A stretch of DNA of 64,000 bases from Romanomermis culicivorax (GCA_963922205.1 CAWUHX010000047.1:1-64000); one strand, 5' to 3'; positions 22,500 through 34,567 are shown, numbered from the stretch's first letter. Notes: generated by a model from the sequence alone, not told the origin. Translations and numbers: made by a program.

Positions 22500-23424
22500 T
22501 TCAAAAAATGACACAACAAACGAAAGAAATTGGCAAGCTGCTATGAAGAAAAAAATTACAGGGACCATTATGCGTCAGAGAGGACGTTATCCGAGGAAAA
22601 AAATTTTGCCACCGATTAGGGACCTATTGAATGATGCTAATCTTCGAACACAAAGCAATTAGGGACCATTAAGCACACAATGCCAGGGACTATCGAAATT
22701 TCGAGGCGAAAATAGAAATGGTTGGATTATATTCTAGCCAAATGACGCACATTTTTGCTTTTTGATAATCAGGAGGGCGGAAAATGCGCAATGTAAGTTC
22801 AGTTAGATAGAAAAATTTGCAAGAATCCACTTCACCCGCCCACAACGAACCTTTCAAAGGTCCGATTCTAGGCTCAATTTCCATAGCTTTGGAGGACTTG
22901 TACAATTTCCAAGTTTCACTTCGTTTGCTATTTTTATTGACTTGGAGCGCGCCACAAAACTTCGTACTAGAAGTGTGTCACACAGTGATTGGTAAAGTTT
23001 CAAAATGAAATCATAGGTGGCGCGATAGCGTCAACCTACAAATATATTTGGCCCTCAAATTTCATGCCCCCTTCCCCACCCTGGAGCCAAAACGGTAAGA
23101 GCTAGAACCTTCGGGTTTTTTTCATAATTTCGGGCGTAGGGGCAAACTATGGGGTGCCTTCTGTCATTTCGCCTCTATCTGCAAGTGGTGCTCGGCGGGG
23201 CCCGAAAAACATGCAAAAACGCACTTTTCAAGGGTCCCCAGTCCCACTATGCCCCACAATGGGTGCGCCATATACAAGCTTCATACCACGGCTTAAGCAT
23301 CTTGGAGGTGCAATCTCAAGTACGATTTTTCATTTTTTTTAAATACGGCCTCAATTCAATTATGGTGGTCGAAAGTCCCGGGAAAATTTTTTTGCAGCAT
23401 TATCCACTACGATGCCAGAATTTT
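22500..23424. other. Non-coding stretch upstream of the secreted-protein gene
   Basis: Contains a small repeated motif 'agggacca-tta' at about 22560-22690 (three times). Open frames around 22690-23000 and 23150-23450 show no recognisable protein. Confidence 0.4.
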
Positions 23425-26215
23425 TTGCAGTTTCAATTGAACCGGTAGCCTTATTGGGATTTTCAGACTGTAAGGGTTTTCGACCATTGGGAATTCGATG
23501 GATGCGGTCACTTTACGCGAAAAAATATCGCGGTGTAACCAAGCGTATTCCGTGATCATTTGGGACAAGAGGTTTTGGACCACGGGAAATTCAATGAATG
23601 CGGTCAGCTTACACGAAAGAAATTATCCTGGATGTAAACAAGCATATTTCCGTAATTATTTTGAGGAGAGTGTTTTCAACAGCGAGAAATTCAATGGATG
23701 CGTCACTTTACACAAAAGAATTAGCGTATGTCCTCGATTTTTTGGTGGAAGGAATTTTCTACCACAGGGAATTTAATGAATGCGATCACTTTACACAAAA
23801 AATATATTGAGTGTAAACAAAGGTATTTCTGTGGCTTTTGGCCTGCGGGATTCTTGATCATGGTGAATTTAATGGAAATCGTCACTTTACACTCTGTTTA
23901 CAACGTTTTTTAAGTTTCCATGGGGTTTACACGTCTTTTACTTTTATCGAAAGTGAGGATTCGTAGCTTTAAGATTGTTTTTTACTGTTTCTTTGATGTG
24001 AAGATGACCAAATTTAAAACTTCCATGACAAAGGTGTTCATGCATGGCTGAGTTCTACTAAAAAGAAGTGAAACTAGAAAATGCCCCTATAGAGCAGAAA
24101 AAAGTGGAATATACTTGCTTGGATAGTTGCCAAGCTAGAAAAAGAGGTGGACTAGATTTTTGAGAACCTCGGTATAAATTCACTTTCGTTATTTTGGATT
24201 TTCATTCATTCTCAAAGAAAATTTTCCATCTGCGAAAAAGTATATTCTGCAGCTCAGTGCATCAACACACTTTCCAACCGAACATGTGCATCTCCGAAAT
24301 TTTGAGGAGGGTACAGGGGTGAACCTTGGTTTTTTGGCCCAATCCGTAAATTCTACTAACAGTTCAAGATATAACATAAGAATATAGAAAAAAATGGGAC
24401 AGCGAACAGGGCGATTGGGAAACGGGTGAACAAGGTAAACAGGTGGACAGGATGAACGGGTGAACAGGGTGAACGAGTGAATAGGGTGAACGGGTTGAAC
24501 GGATGAACAGGGCAAAGAGGGTGAGCCAAGTGAACTGAGGAACAGGGTAAAAGGGTAAAAATGGATGAACCGGGTGAAGGCGGATTAACAGGACTAATGG
24601 GTGAATAATATTAAAAGGGCGAATGGGTCAGTAGAGGCCTTGAGTGAATGCCTTGAATAGGAGAGCTATGTAAATGGAGGTGAAATGGGGACAAAAAACA
24701 TGTTGTGAGGTTGGATGACAAATTATCTATGAAGGTTTTTCTGAAGAAATTTCAGTTGTTCACAAGATCTCTCACTGCTTGAAGTCGTTTCAAAGGTAAA
24801 ATTTCGATTCGAACAGTTGCTACTTATATGTTTAGTCGAAAGATCACTGTGAGAACACCCCTCTGTTTTTCCTATCTTTTCATGACCGGCACACCTAAAA
24901 AGAAAAAACTACCATGGTACTGCAAATGAAGTCGCCCTCAGATATTGAAGGTCACAGCTATTCGGCTTCAAGCTCTAAGATATATTTTTCTCCTCGCCTT
25001 AACATTGTGACCAGGAAAGAAAGCTGCGATGCATAGTTGATCATAGTGTGTATGAGATAAAGTATTTGCTTCATAATGACCACTATCTTTATTGCATATT
25101 TTTTCTATTTTCTCCATTTATGTTTCATCATTTATTTCATAATTAGTTTATTTGTATCTTATTTGTTCGTTGTTTTTACAATTTGTAGTGCCTCGTATGA
25201 TTTTTGCTTGATTTATTGTTTCCTTTTTCTTTTCTGTATTGTTGTTTGCTTGTTTTTTGCCTATCTTTCTTTTTTTACCTTTTGCTATGTATTATTGCTT
25301 TATTCCTTTACGTTTGACTTTTTTCATTTCATTGTTTGTTTCTTTGTCATGTTCCTACTGTCTTTTTTCTTTATTTCTCCATTTCAGCTTCTATTGCTTT
25401 ATATTATTCCTTGTTTGACCTCTTTTTTCGTCGTTTCATTCTTTGTTTCATTTCTTGCATGGCTTCAGGAGCAATCAACGCCTGGCTGCTCACCTGAATG
25501 AATTTTCTTTTCGGCAGAATAACAAAGATAAAGAAGGCAAAGTATGGCATTCGTGGTCGGATTTTGCCCGACGATACGACGGCTGGTGGAAGCAAAATGT
25601 GTAGACTGTACTTTTTCTGTTTTTAGTGCATCAATTAAATTTATCTGTCCCCATCACCTTGTATAGTTTTCAAACGTCGAATGCTATCCAAAAACAGTTC
25701 ACCTCATTCACCCAATGCATCCATGGAAGTTTCTTCTCACTGACAGAATTCTCAGCGGACGTTTACCCTGTTCATCCATCACCATGCTCACCCACCAACT
25801 CTGTTCACCCATTCATCCGTTGTATATGGCTTGTTCATCCCACTCAACCTGATAGGTTGGAACGTTCACCAATTTTCTCAGATGCTCTAGTAGGATTTTC
25901 GGGTTGACTCGGTTTTTTGGCGTTTTTTTTGAGACAAAAAATTCAAAAAAAGTTGACAAAAAAAACCTTAATTTTCATAACAAATTTCCCAGTTTCAAGG
26001 CCCTTCGGATATTTTGCACCCTCATGTTCCCCCTCACACATGTGTGCTTCCAACTGCGTTGAACTTTTTTACTGAATTTAGTGTCAACAAAAGGAATCAA
26101 CTGTGGGAAAGAAGCACATAAAATACCACTTGGCTGTTTTAGAAGAAAACTACAGCACAAAGTCTTCTTGGAACTAAATCGATTGTGCAAGATGCGATTA
26201 ATTCACTGATTTTAT
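23425..26215. repeat. Dispersed repeat, copy B, interrupted by 24339-25910
   Basis: 23425-24338 plus 25911-26215 match copy A. The left part has 4-5 tandem units of about 96-100 bp (23450-23915). It keeps the uninterrupted site that shows where the 16415-18662 transposon landed in copy A. Copy A in turn gives the uninterrupted version of the site broken here. Confidence 0.75.
24339..25910. mobile_element. Foldback/MULE-like transposon with minisatellite arms
   Basis: Flanked by the same 11-base sequence GGTTTTTTGGC on each side (24328-24338 and 25911-25921). The ends are loosely inverted: CAATCCGTAAATTCTACTAA and, inverted, CAACCCGAAAATCCTACTAG. Each arm has a minisatellite in opposite sense: 'gggtgaacaggg' units at about 24400-24640 and 'gttcaccc' units at about 25690-25875. 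The middle is AT-rich with a run of T-rich codons (25076-25501) that I do not read as a gene. Confidence 0.65.
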
Positions 26216-26480
26216 ATAGGGTGAGCCAAAAAAAGGCGACCGGTACTGATTTTCATAGCTTTCGAATGGGTGAACTTTTTTTAATGCTGTTTCCTGCCGT
26301 CAATCGGCAAAACAACATTTGAACTGAAATTATTGCAAAAATGAGGCGCCAATTACGGTTATAAACGTTTAAGTTATATGGATATAAATGTATAACTTAA
26401 GGTTATGAATGACTGGAAGCGCAAGAATTAGGACGTGGAACTGACCAGAAGTTTAAGTTGGACGTTTTTTAAAATTTTTC
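26216..26480. other. Possible MITE start and non-coding stretch
   Basis: 'tatagggtgagccaaaaaaa' at 26216 looks like a mariner-type terminus, but I found no matching inverted end. Confidence 0.25.
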
Positions 26481-26880
26481 GTTTTTTCGTCAGAAACATA
26501 CCTGTAATTGGGAGGAGGTTGGGGGAGGGGACCCCCACCCCCAACTTGGTCAACCCTATACCCACAAATGTTGGGACCTCCACCTCCGACTTGGTCAACC
26601 CTATGCCCAACTCCACCCCCAAACTCGGAAAAGTTGGAAAAAATCAGGGAAAAAAGTTTTTTTTGGCCCTTTTCGGGAAAATTTTCGAAATTTTGTCGAC
26701 TTTTTTGGGGTTTTTCGACTCCCTCCCCAAAATTTGGAAATGTTGAGACCCCCACACCAAAATTTTGGGTTTACCCTCCCCCAACTGGTCGGACCTCTCA
26801 CAGGTATGGTCAGAAAATGGGAAAAGTATGGGGGGAGGGGAATCACCAAAGGTCGCAAAAATAAGTAAAAACTCAATGAA
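26481..26880. repeat. Low-complexity G/C-run repeat, related to 43860-44700
   Basis: Tandem 'cccccaccccc' and 'acctccacctccgacttggtcaaccctatgccca' blocks with runs of C or G. Words such as 'gtaattggg', 'aaaattttgg' and 'gaccagttggggg' (inverted) recur at 43860-44700. The many overlapping open frames are by-products of the repeat. Confidence 0.6.
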
Positions 26881-27109
26881 AAATGAAATTAAGGCAGAGA
26901 ATTAGTGATTAACATTAAAAATGCTGAGAAACTTGAAAAAAGACTGAGTTTCTGCAATACAAATCGAAAAAACGCATAAGAAACCAAACACATGGCACTA
27001 ATCTAAGGGAAAAAGTCAGTGCGACGTCAAAACGTTACGAAAGGAAAAAATCACATAAAATGCAGATTAAGGTCAAGATGAATTAAAAGTTAAATATTGC
27101 TGGAAAGCA
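26881..27109. other. Non-coding stretch
   Basis: A-rich, nothing recognised. Confidence 0.4.
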
Positions 27110-27285
27110 GTGACCTTCGCACGAAGGGCAGCTCTAGCTCGAGCCTTCGCATTACACAGTAAATGAAGGTCGAACCTTCGACAAAAGTTATACCTTCGTT
27201 TCAAGTTTTTTTGTGCAACCAGAAGGTTGCAGCGAAGGTCGAACCTACCTGCGAACCTTCGTCGAAGGTAACAGTTGTGCAACCC
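27110..27285. repeat. Cluster of GAAGGTTCGACCTTC-type palindromes
   Basis: 'ccttcg' and its inverse 'cgaagg' occur about ten times in 175 bases, including the palindrome 'gaaggtcgaaccttc' (27166-27180). Flanked by 'gttgtgcaacccgg'-like words. Possibly the end of a foldback element. The stretch could fold into several hairpins. Confidence 0.55.
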
Positions 27286-27755
27286 GGACCTGAGCTCGGG
27301 CTCAAAATAATCTCGAACAAAAAGGCAACTCGGTTTGATCTCAAGTTTGGTATAATTTGAATGTCATCAAGATTATAATGAGCTCAATGGCGAGATTATC
27401 CCCATCTCAAGCTGTGGGGTTGCACTAACGTTTTCGCATAAATTTCTTATCTCTAAGGCAAAATAATATAAAAATGTCTGCAATTCCTAAACTCGAACTT
27501 ACTCCTCAGTATTAGTTAATCCTGAAGCGAGTATCGTTTGTGCACTGAAAGAGAATGATTTGGACATTGCTTAAACTTAGGATCATCAATTTAATCCCGA
27601 TGTTGAGATTATCCTCACGTTCGGTTAATGCAACCAACCTCAGGTTTCTTTATAGTTATGAAAATGACTATAATATGCCTCCCTCACTATTCTTCAACTT
27701 AGTGTGAAAGGCAGGAGTTTTGAATCAGTCAGGAGTTAGAATGCTATTGGTTTAC
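27286..27755. repeat. Dispersed repeat, second copy of 19647-20135
   Basis: Same orientation as the first copy, about 85% identical; see that entry for shared words. Confidence 0.65.
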
Positions 27756-27848
27756 CATTTCTTTACGTCTGAAGTCATTTGCACATAATTTTCATATAGA
27801 GTGTTGAGGCAACCTGTTCCTGCTACTCAGAGCTTCAGTAAAAGTTAG

Positions 27849-27921
27849 GCTCGGTCCAGGACTTTAACCTGGGACTTTGTGGCTACCATCCGCATGCTCT
27901 AACCAACTGAGCCAACTGAGC
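27849..27921 (-). tRNA. tRNA-like sequence (pseudogene or SINE head)
   Basis: The minus strand folds as a cloverleaf of 73 bases: acceptor GCTCAGT/ACCGAGC (one mismatch), D arm GCTC...GAGC with the loop AGTTGGTTA, anticodon stem with one mismatch and a 7-base loop ATGGTAG, T arm CCAGG-TTAAAGT-CCTGG. The loop would place anticodon GGT (Thr). The mismatches, the odd T loop (TTAAAGT for TTCGAGT) and an anticodon seldom used in eukaryotes argue for a pseudogene or tRNA-derived SINE. Confidence 0.55.
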
Positions 27922-28069
27922 AAGGGGAAAGGCGCTTTATTTTTGTAACAATTTGTAGTTGAAGAGGTTGCTGTGACCACTCTCAACAAGAGAAATTTTA
28001 CTTAAGTTGATACCAGGGAAGGACAAAATGCATGATCCTGCAGAACATACCTTTTCGCTGACACCGAAT

Positions 28070-28187
28070 TTTTTTTTAGAGAAAGAATGAAGATCCAATA
28101 TAACGAAAGTGAATTTTTTCCAACTTTACCCAAGTTCTCAAAAATCCAGTCCATTTCTTTTTCTACCTTAGCAACTATTCAAGCAAG
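28070..28187 (-). repeat. Dispersed repeat, copy C (inverted), left half
   Basis: The inverse of about 18775-18890 in copy A ('tccaactttacccaagttct'). It stops exactly at the LTR of the 28188-35075 retrotransposon and continues at 35076-35140 beyond it. Confidence 0.75.
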
Positions 28188-28703
28188 CGTAATATAAGTT
28201 ATTTTCTTTATTTTCTTTTGAGACTCTGGATCTTGTGATCCATCAAGAACAAGATTGGATTTTGAACCAACAATGATTTAGGCAGGAGTTTTTCCAAGAA
28301 GTTCAGACCTTAATACTAAAACTTACTCCACATTGGGCTCAGGCACATATGCCTTTTCAGACAAGAGCGCCAGGAAAAACCACTTGCAAATAAATTGAAA
28401 TCGAAATTATTCTAAATCGCGAAATCTTTGATTTCATGATTTAAAATAATGAGTAAAAGCAGTGGTGATTAAATGGCATGACCAGTTTATTCGAGAGACA
28501 CGACCAGATAATGCAAGATATAAAAACGAATAATAATATCACTGACCAATTTCTGGCACAAGACGCAATGACTACAGTAATTGCATCAAATGGTTTGAAT
28601 TTAGATGGCATGGTGGGACATGCTCATCTTTGGCTGTAAAGATTATGAGAATTTAAAGTGATATTAAAACAGCTGTGGCAAACTGGAAAATACCACTACA
28701 ACA
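28188..28703 (-). repeat. 3' LTR of the minus-strand retrotransposon
   Basis: About 85% identical to 34569-35075, with the shared block 'tgatttaggcaggagttttt'. The divergence between LTRs marks an old insertion. Confidence 0.85.
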
Positions 28704-28718
28704 CCCCTCCCCTCTTGC
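28704..28718 (-). other. Polypurine tract before the 3' LTR
   Basis: Minus strand reads GCAAGAGGGGAGGGG directly before TGTTGTAGTGG, the usual priming tract for plus-strand DNA synthesis. Confidence 0.75.
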
Positions 28719-29154
28719 AGTAGATCGCCTTAAGCGATCAAGCTACAAGGTGCATTGGAGTCATTGAAGTGGGAAAATTTTTCCTCTCCTCACTTGTGGA
28801 TAAATGAGGGCAAGATGTAACAATGTCCAAAATGGCGAGAATGTGGAACTCATAGAAACTTACCCTTAATGCTTGAGATGTGGCAATGACAAACTGGTTG
28901 TGTGAAATTTGTCATCACAAGTAAAAATAGGCACATAAAAAAATTCACAGGACTGGACTGAAACTGTACAAAAGCTCTAAAAAATGAAAGTAAAATGAGG
29001 ACACTAAGATTATATTTTTTGAGTTGAGAAACTAAAACAAAACAATTGCAGAAGAACTAAAAATGTCAACAGTTGTGATTAACTGCTGATCTAATGACAG
29101 GTGGTGTGGGAACCAGAACGTGAATGTGACTGGCCAGGAAGTGGCTGAGTATCG
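28719..29154 (-). other. 3' untranslated part of the minus-strand retrotransposon
   Basis: Non-coding stretch between the end of ORF3 and the polypurine tract. Nothing recognised. Confidence 0.5.
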
Positions 29155-31427
29155 TCAGGTTGAATGTGGCATCAGTTGCAATGTGAGGATGATCAGGAGG
29201 TGCAGAATTACAAGGTAATAGCATAGGAGGTAAGTCAGAAACAGAAGTACATCAAACTGGCTGAGAATACAAGGGTTAATGGTGCGTTCAGCATTGGCGT
29301 TGGCTCGAACCACAGCATATTGCCTTAGATCTTCAGCATTAGTGATGCCAGTGTCTTGTGGATGCTGAAGAAGGCTTTCAATCATCTCTACAGAAAAGGT
29401 GTAAGCAGTAGCATAATGCATCAGACGTGACAATAATCAACATGCGTGCAAGAAGAGGGTGAGGGTACCTATTTGAACTGCAGAAGCTGCACCAAAAGTT
29501 TCAGCATATATTGTTATCAACTTAAGGATAGTTTTCAATAGGGTATCCGGAATGGCGTGATCAGTAGCGCTAGCGACATTTACATTGTAAGTGTCTCTAA
29601 ACAGCTGGTACAGAGTGAGGACTGCATGATTAGCCTTTTGAGCAATGCCAGTTGGAAATGTGATATTTAAATGAGTCAGAATATCAAAAATGTTAGGATC
29701 CATCAATGTCTTAGGCTTGGTGTATCTTGCAGGCTTATCAGTTGGTGGGGCCAATGAAGGGTCAGATCATGATGTAGAAGGAGCTGAAGTAGTAGCAGAC
29801 AGGGAGGGTATGTAAGTTGATGTTGTAGCAGTAGTGGAAACAGTAGCTGATGAAGTTACGCTAGAAGAGGGAAACTGAGAAACCACACTCATGGTGGTAG
29901 ACAAGGCATGATACTATATTAGGAACTTGCTGAGCAGGTGGAGGACATGGAGGAAGTTGAGCAGCAGCAGTGGCAATTAGCTGATTCTGTTGCTCAAATT
30001 GATCAGTAAGTGAAGGAAAAGGGGTAGGATACACAGCTGGCAGTACCTGATAGACAATGGTGAGCTGTGGTTAGGCATAAGCTGCTGGAGGAGGAGGAAG
30101 TTGAGCAGGAAATAGATATTGAGGAACAACAGCTGGTTGATACTGTTGCTGAACGCAAGGCTGGTAAGCAGGCACAACAGCTGTGAGTGGCTGTTGTCGT
30201 AAGTCGAAACGAGATGGAAAAGTAATGGGAAACAGAGAGGGAATGGTACCTTTAGAAGCAATGCTTTTCTGAGATTGAGGCTTAACAACAGGTTTAGTAG
30301 AGGTGTGTGATTATAAGAAACACTGAGGCATGACTAGATAATGATGAGGTACATACTGTTGAGCAGTCAAAGGCATAGGTTTAGTTTCAGGTTTAGCCCT
30401 TAGAAGCCTCAGCACCTTTTGGAAGCTAAGAAGATTTGGAAGTTGGTTTGTGAGATTTTCCAGCTTTGTCCTGTAGCTCAATTTGTTGTTTCTTTAATTG
30501 GTTACAGAAATAGTGGAGAACATCCCTAAGAGGTTTACCGCTTATATGAATGATGTGGAAATTGATGAAAGACTTGGTTCCTGCTTAGACCTGAGCTAAC
30601 ACGTCCGCAAGTTCTTCATGAGTGAGTGTAGGACCAGAAATTGGAGTAACAGAATTAGCAGTTGCAGGCTTTGCGACAATAGTTGCCGCAGCAAACTTAG
30701 GAATGTGAAAGGGTTCCACAAGCTTGGCTTGTGAGGATGATTGAGGTGCAGAAGTTGGAGGTTGAGTTAAGCTTGAACCTGAGGTTGTGGCTCAGCACTT
30801 ACAGTTTGAGGTTGAGGAGTATCAGTGACTGGAATGTTTTGAGAGTCAATAATGCTTTGTTGAACCATTGCTGGCTGATCTGTGGTTAGATCAGTAGCAG
30901 TAGGTAAGGGGTTAAAAATAGATTCATACAAAAAATGAAAATCATGTGATGGTAGGTGATCTAGCGCTCTTTGGGTGGGTGATGTACAAGAAGGTGGTAA
31001 AGTAAGGTTAGCCCATCTCGTGATCTGATCCTCTATGTGGTACAGATCTAGGTCAGTGGTAATAGGTTTGTCGAGGTTACTTGCCAAAGTATCCAGTAGT
31101 ACTAGAGGCGGTTGCCGAGGTTGAACAGAAAGTGACTTGGAAATTAGAGGAGATGGCAAGGTTGTGGTAACTGATGTTGAAACTGGAGGAGGGGTGACCT
31201 GTGTTTGGGTCAGTGGCTCAGATGGAAGCATAGTAGGTTTGGTAGATGAAGTGACAGAAACTATAGAAAGTACTTGAGATTCAGTCTGTGTCTCGATCTG
31301 AGATTCCTCAGCTTCAACAACATTGATGATGGGATTTGAAAGTCACATCTCTTCCTCGGTTAAAGGATCAGATGGTGTATCAACTGTAACAGTAAATGGT
31401 TGAGACTAAAGGTCAGCATCAGACATG
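29155..31427 (-). pseudogene. ORF3-like accessory protein of the minus-strand retrotransposon, broken
   Basis: Starts at an ATG near 31427 (MSDADL) soon after the gag zinc knuckle. The first part is a Pro/Thr/Ser/Gln-rich region (154-codon frame 30767-31231, then Pro/Gln-rich frames to about 29760). The last part (29754-29155) contains IYAETFGAASAVQIG then LTLFLHAC, the counterpart of [14 protein letters not shown] then LTLFLFHAR in the C-terminal domain of ORF3 at 59577-63371; a segment HISGKPLRDVLHYF near 30540 may match [14 protein letters not shown] of ORF3. No exonuclease-like N-terminus is visible. Several stops and frame changes. Function unknown. Confidence 0.6.
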
Positions 31428-31559
31428 ATGATGAAAACTTGAGGGCTCTTCCAAGGTGTGTGTAGACTCAGTATTGGATTTTATTTGAGTCAAAGTTGGT
31501 GATCTTTGGAGGTCATAGTATTATGCAAATTAAAGTTTAGTGTAAGGAACTATTTGATG

Positions 31560-33101
31560 ATCAGTATTAGGTTGAGTTTGAGGATTAAGCGGCTTTAACC
31601 ATTTACAATTTGCAGTGTTGTGCTTGTTGCTTGTATGAGCCTCACACCAGCGACTGGTGGATTGAATAGATAAAGGTCAGTTATAATCTCTACTTTGAGA
31701 TTGATCATAATGAGAGTGGAAGTCAGAAGAATTGTCAGAATGTGATTGATCACGGCTACATCAAGCCGAAAAATCATGGTGGGCAGGATTATCCTGATGT
31801 CTATTAGTCAGTGAGAGCGAGAAGGGCGAAAATCAGAAGTGAAAAAAGGTTGCCTGTTATTATGAACTCCATCAGTAATTTACTGAAGAAGATCAGTAAC
31901 CTTACCTACAGGAACAGTAGCTTCACTAAAGGATACAGGAGGTTTATCAATAGTGGAGTTATCAGAATTAGGGTTTGGAGAATGTGACTGAGGAAGATGT
32001 CTTCTATCATAACATCTTGGAGACAGAGGAGTATGAGGTTGCCGTTGAGGGTGAGGATTAGCTTGATTGATGAGAATGGGTCACTCTGCGGTACCAATCT
32101 CAGCTTTGGTAGCATTAAGAACTTCACAAGCTTTAGAAACAGCAGTGGCAAGCTCTTGAACAGCTGAAAACACCTGTGCATGGTCACCAATAGAAATTTG
32201 GTAGGAATAGGCATTTTCATCAAAAATGTCTTGACTTTCTGATGGCAGAATTTTTGATCCTTATCTTGGAAGATAAGTTGAACATAAGTCATGATTCAAC
32301 TGAGAATGGGGGCAGGGTCTTCACCTGAAATTGGAGTCATCAAATCTAACTCACTTTGGAGAGTCATCTTATCACAGTTAGGAGTCAGAGAAAACATGAG
32401 CATATGCTTAGCTTCTTCATAATTGTTGATGTCTTGAGTGGTATCACTAGGAGCATCACAAGTGAGTCAGTGGAGCATGCTGATCTTGACATAATTGGTT
32501 AAGTCGAAACCTAATTTGCTTTCAAGATGAATGAAGAACCATAATAATTTCTTATCACAGGTGATGTCCCTAATGCAGAGAGGAGTCATTTTTTAACAAT
32601 TAACTCTATTTGGCTTTCCTCATCACGATGTGATAGGTAATGAATATTGACAGAGTGGTAACCAAAATTATTTAAAAAATTTACAGGAGAAGAGTCCGAA
32701 AAACCAGGAGGAGGAGCAGTATGCGAGAAATTATGAGGTATCTTAGAGTGAGGTATATGCTCTTCTTCCATTACCGAAGAATTGCGGTGACTAGGAGGAG
32801 TAGACTGATCAGAATTGTGAGTTTTTAACTTAATCATAGGAGGTATAGCAGATATATGAGAAGTTATAGGTGTAGTAGTAGTGCTAGGTACATTATGAGA
32901 GGTGAGATGATCAGATTGAGGAACAGAAAGAGGAGGAATATTTGAACTACCTAATTGATTTAGGCCAGAAGAATTAACAGAATTATCAGAAACGAGAAGT
33001 TTAACTTGTTCCATTAGAATACTGAGAGTGGCAGAAATAGCAGCAGTTTGATTTTTTTGAGTTTCAGAAAGTTTCGTTTGCTTCTCTTGAAGTTTGTTCA
33101 A
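31560..33101 (-). pseudogene. gag of the minus-strand retrotransposon, broken
   Basis: A frame of 171 codons (33101-32586) begins with a Lys/Gln-rich, coiled-coil-like stretch (MNKLQEKQTKLSETQKNQ) and then Ser/Pro-rich sequence. It runs on into a gag core with FIHLESKLGFDLTNYVK and YEEAKHMLM (about 32400), the counterparts of [17 protein letters not shown] and YDEAKQILM in the intact element. The zinc knuckle C-x2-H-x4-H-x4-C (CEAHTSNKHNTANC) lies at 31605-31648. Stops break it at several points. Confidence 0.75.
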
Positions 33102-34554
33102 AAGTCACAAATTTTGTTCCTCAATTTCTCAGGTTTTGTCTTCGACAAAACCAAAAATTCGTTAATGGTGGCAGTAGTAGGAATATTCTGTTGAACTGAC
33201 TTAGTAGCTTTTACCAGGACAGGTAGCTGTACCAAAGCTTCTGCTCGAAAATTCTCAATCTTGGCCATACAAGTATCACCAATGCTTTTTGACTGAGGTT
33301 ACTTAGTTTTACGAGAGTGAGATGAGGAATTTAAAGATAATTACGAGTTGAAGATTCAGAGTCAGAAGAAAGAGGTTGAAAAGTAGTTTGTTGAGAACTT
33401 GAAATGGCACGGCATGATAGCAACAGTTGATTTTGGGAGATATTGTTTACTTGACAACTGGTAGTCACAATAAGGAGCAGGTGCCAATTGCAAAATCGGG
33501 CTGCAACCGACTAAGGCAGCGGCGCCAAGAAAACTGGATTAACAGGGGTATTTTGAGCTGAATTCAGAAGATTAGTTACATAAGGGGACTGAGCAGTTGA
33601 GTTCATTACTCGGCGCTCGATTTGCTAATAATTGCGTCTGATCCACAGTGTCCGGTGAACCCAATCTCACTGGTGGTAAAGTGAGGACTGATGGCGTCCC
33701 TATTTGTGAATCTTGTGGCAGTTGCACATAAACAGAAGTATTTGAAGACCCAGGCACAACTAGCGAGGCGCTATTCATGAGTGGGGTATGGGGAATTTTT
33801 GGAGTGTTGGGCACCCTGTTGATGCCAATTTCGTGTGGGGAAATCGACATGCAAATCGACGAAAAGGGACGACCAGCGGCGCAGACATTTGCATAGAATG
33901 GAGCGCCAAAGAAAGACGAAAAGTGAAAGTGAAATCATTCTTCACTTATTATCGTTTTTGTTATATTTTTGGTATATTTTGCTGGCGTCCCCAAATATAC
34001 ATTTCCCAGCAACTTGTGTTTTTTATGAGTATTGCACTGTGGTATACCCACATTCTTTCTACATATTTCGCCGGACTTATTGCTATACATATTCGTTTAT
34101 TTGTTTAGATAATTCGCGTCGACGAAGGCGGAGGGCCAGAGGCCCAGGCGCCGGCTTACATCAAGTAAGTTTTGGGAAACCCCTTTCGGGTTATACCCAA
34201 GTAAGTTTATCCCTGAGGGGATTCCTTGTCTCATCTAGGAGACTGCGGAGGTCTTTGGTAAGGCCCCCGTATTCAGAACAAAGTGTATCTTTGTTGTTGT
34301 AGGTCTGGGGAACCGGACTGTTGCACAGATCACCGAGGCTTAGCCAAGGTATCAGTTCTAACAGGTCAGTTCAGACCCAATCTTTTCTTACGCCTCTTAA
34401 GGAAAGACCTGCACAACAGGAGTATTTGTTAGCATCTTACAAAGACCCAGAAAATAACCTAAAGCAGAAGTTCTACAAGGTCTAGCCTCCAAAATTCAGT
34501 TAAAATTTAGGAAACTAGGCCTCAACATGGTAAAGATAAGTACTTAGTAAACCT
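33102..34554 (-). other. Leader and decayed gag N-terminus of the minus-strand retrotransposon
   Basis: A frame of 92 codons (33850-33572) is Pro/Ser/Val-rich and may be the original gag N-terminus; 33571-33102 is broken. 33851-34554 is a long non-coding leader. It contains the block 'cccctcagggataaacttac' on the minus strand, weakly like a block in the LTR-like sequences at 37719 and 47891. Confidence 0.45.
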
Positions 34555-34567
34555 AAACGGATCACCA
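34555..34567 (-). other. Primer binding site of the minus-strand retrotransposon
   Basis: Minus strand reads TGGTGATCCGTTT one base after the LTR end (…ATAACA); it starts with TGG as expected for pairing with a tRNA 3' CCA end. The tRNA is not identified. Confidence 0.55.

Noticed and set aside
25076..25501. 141-codon very hydrophobic open frame
   Set aside because: Built of T-rich codons in an AT-rich transposon interior; no family features and no splice or start context.
26435..26876. Several overlapping open frames of 90-118 codons, Pro- and Gly-rich
   Set aside because: All arise from one low-complexity G/C-run repeat that recurs at 43860-44700.
33835..34302. 155-codon plus-strand frame
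   Set aside because: Antisense to the leader of the minus-strand retrotransposon; no recognisable domain and low-quality composition.
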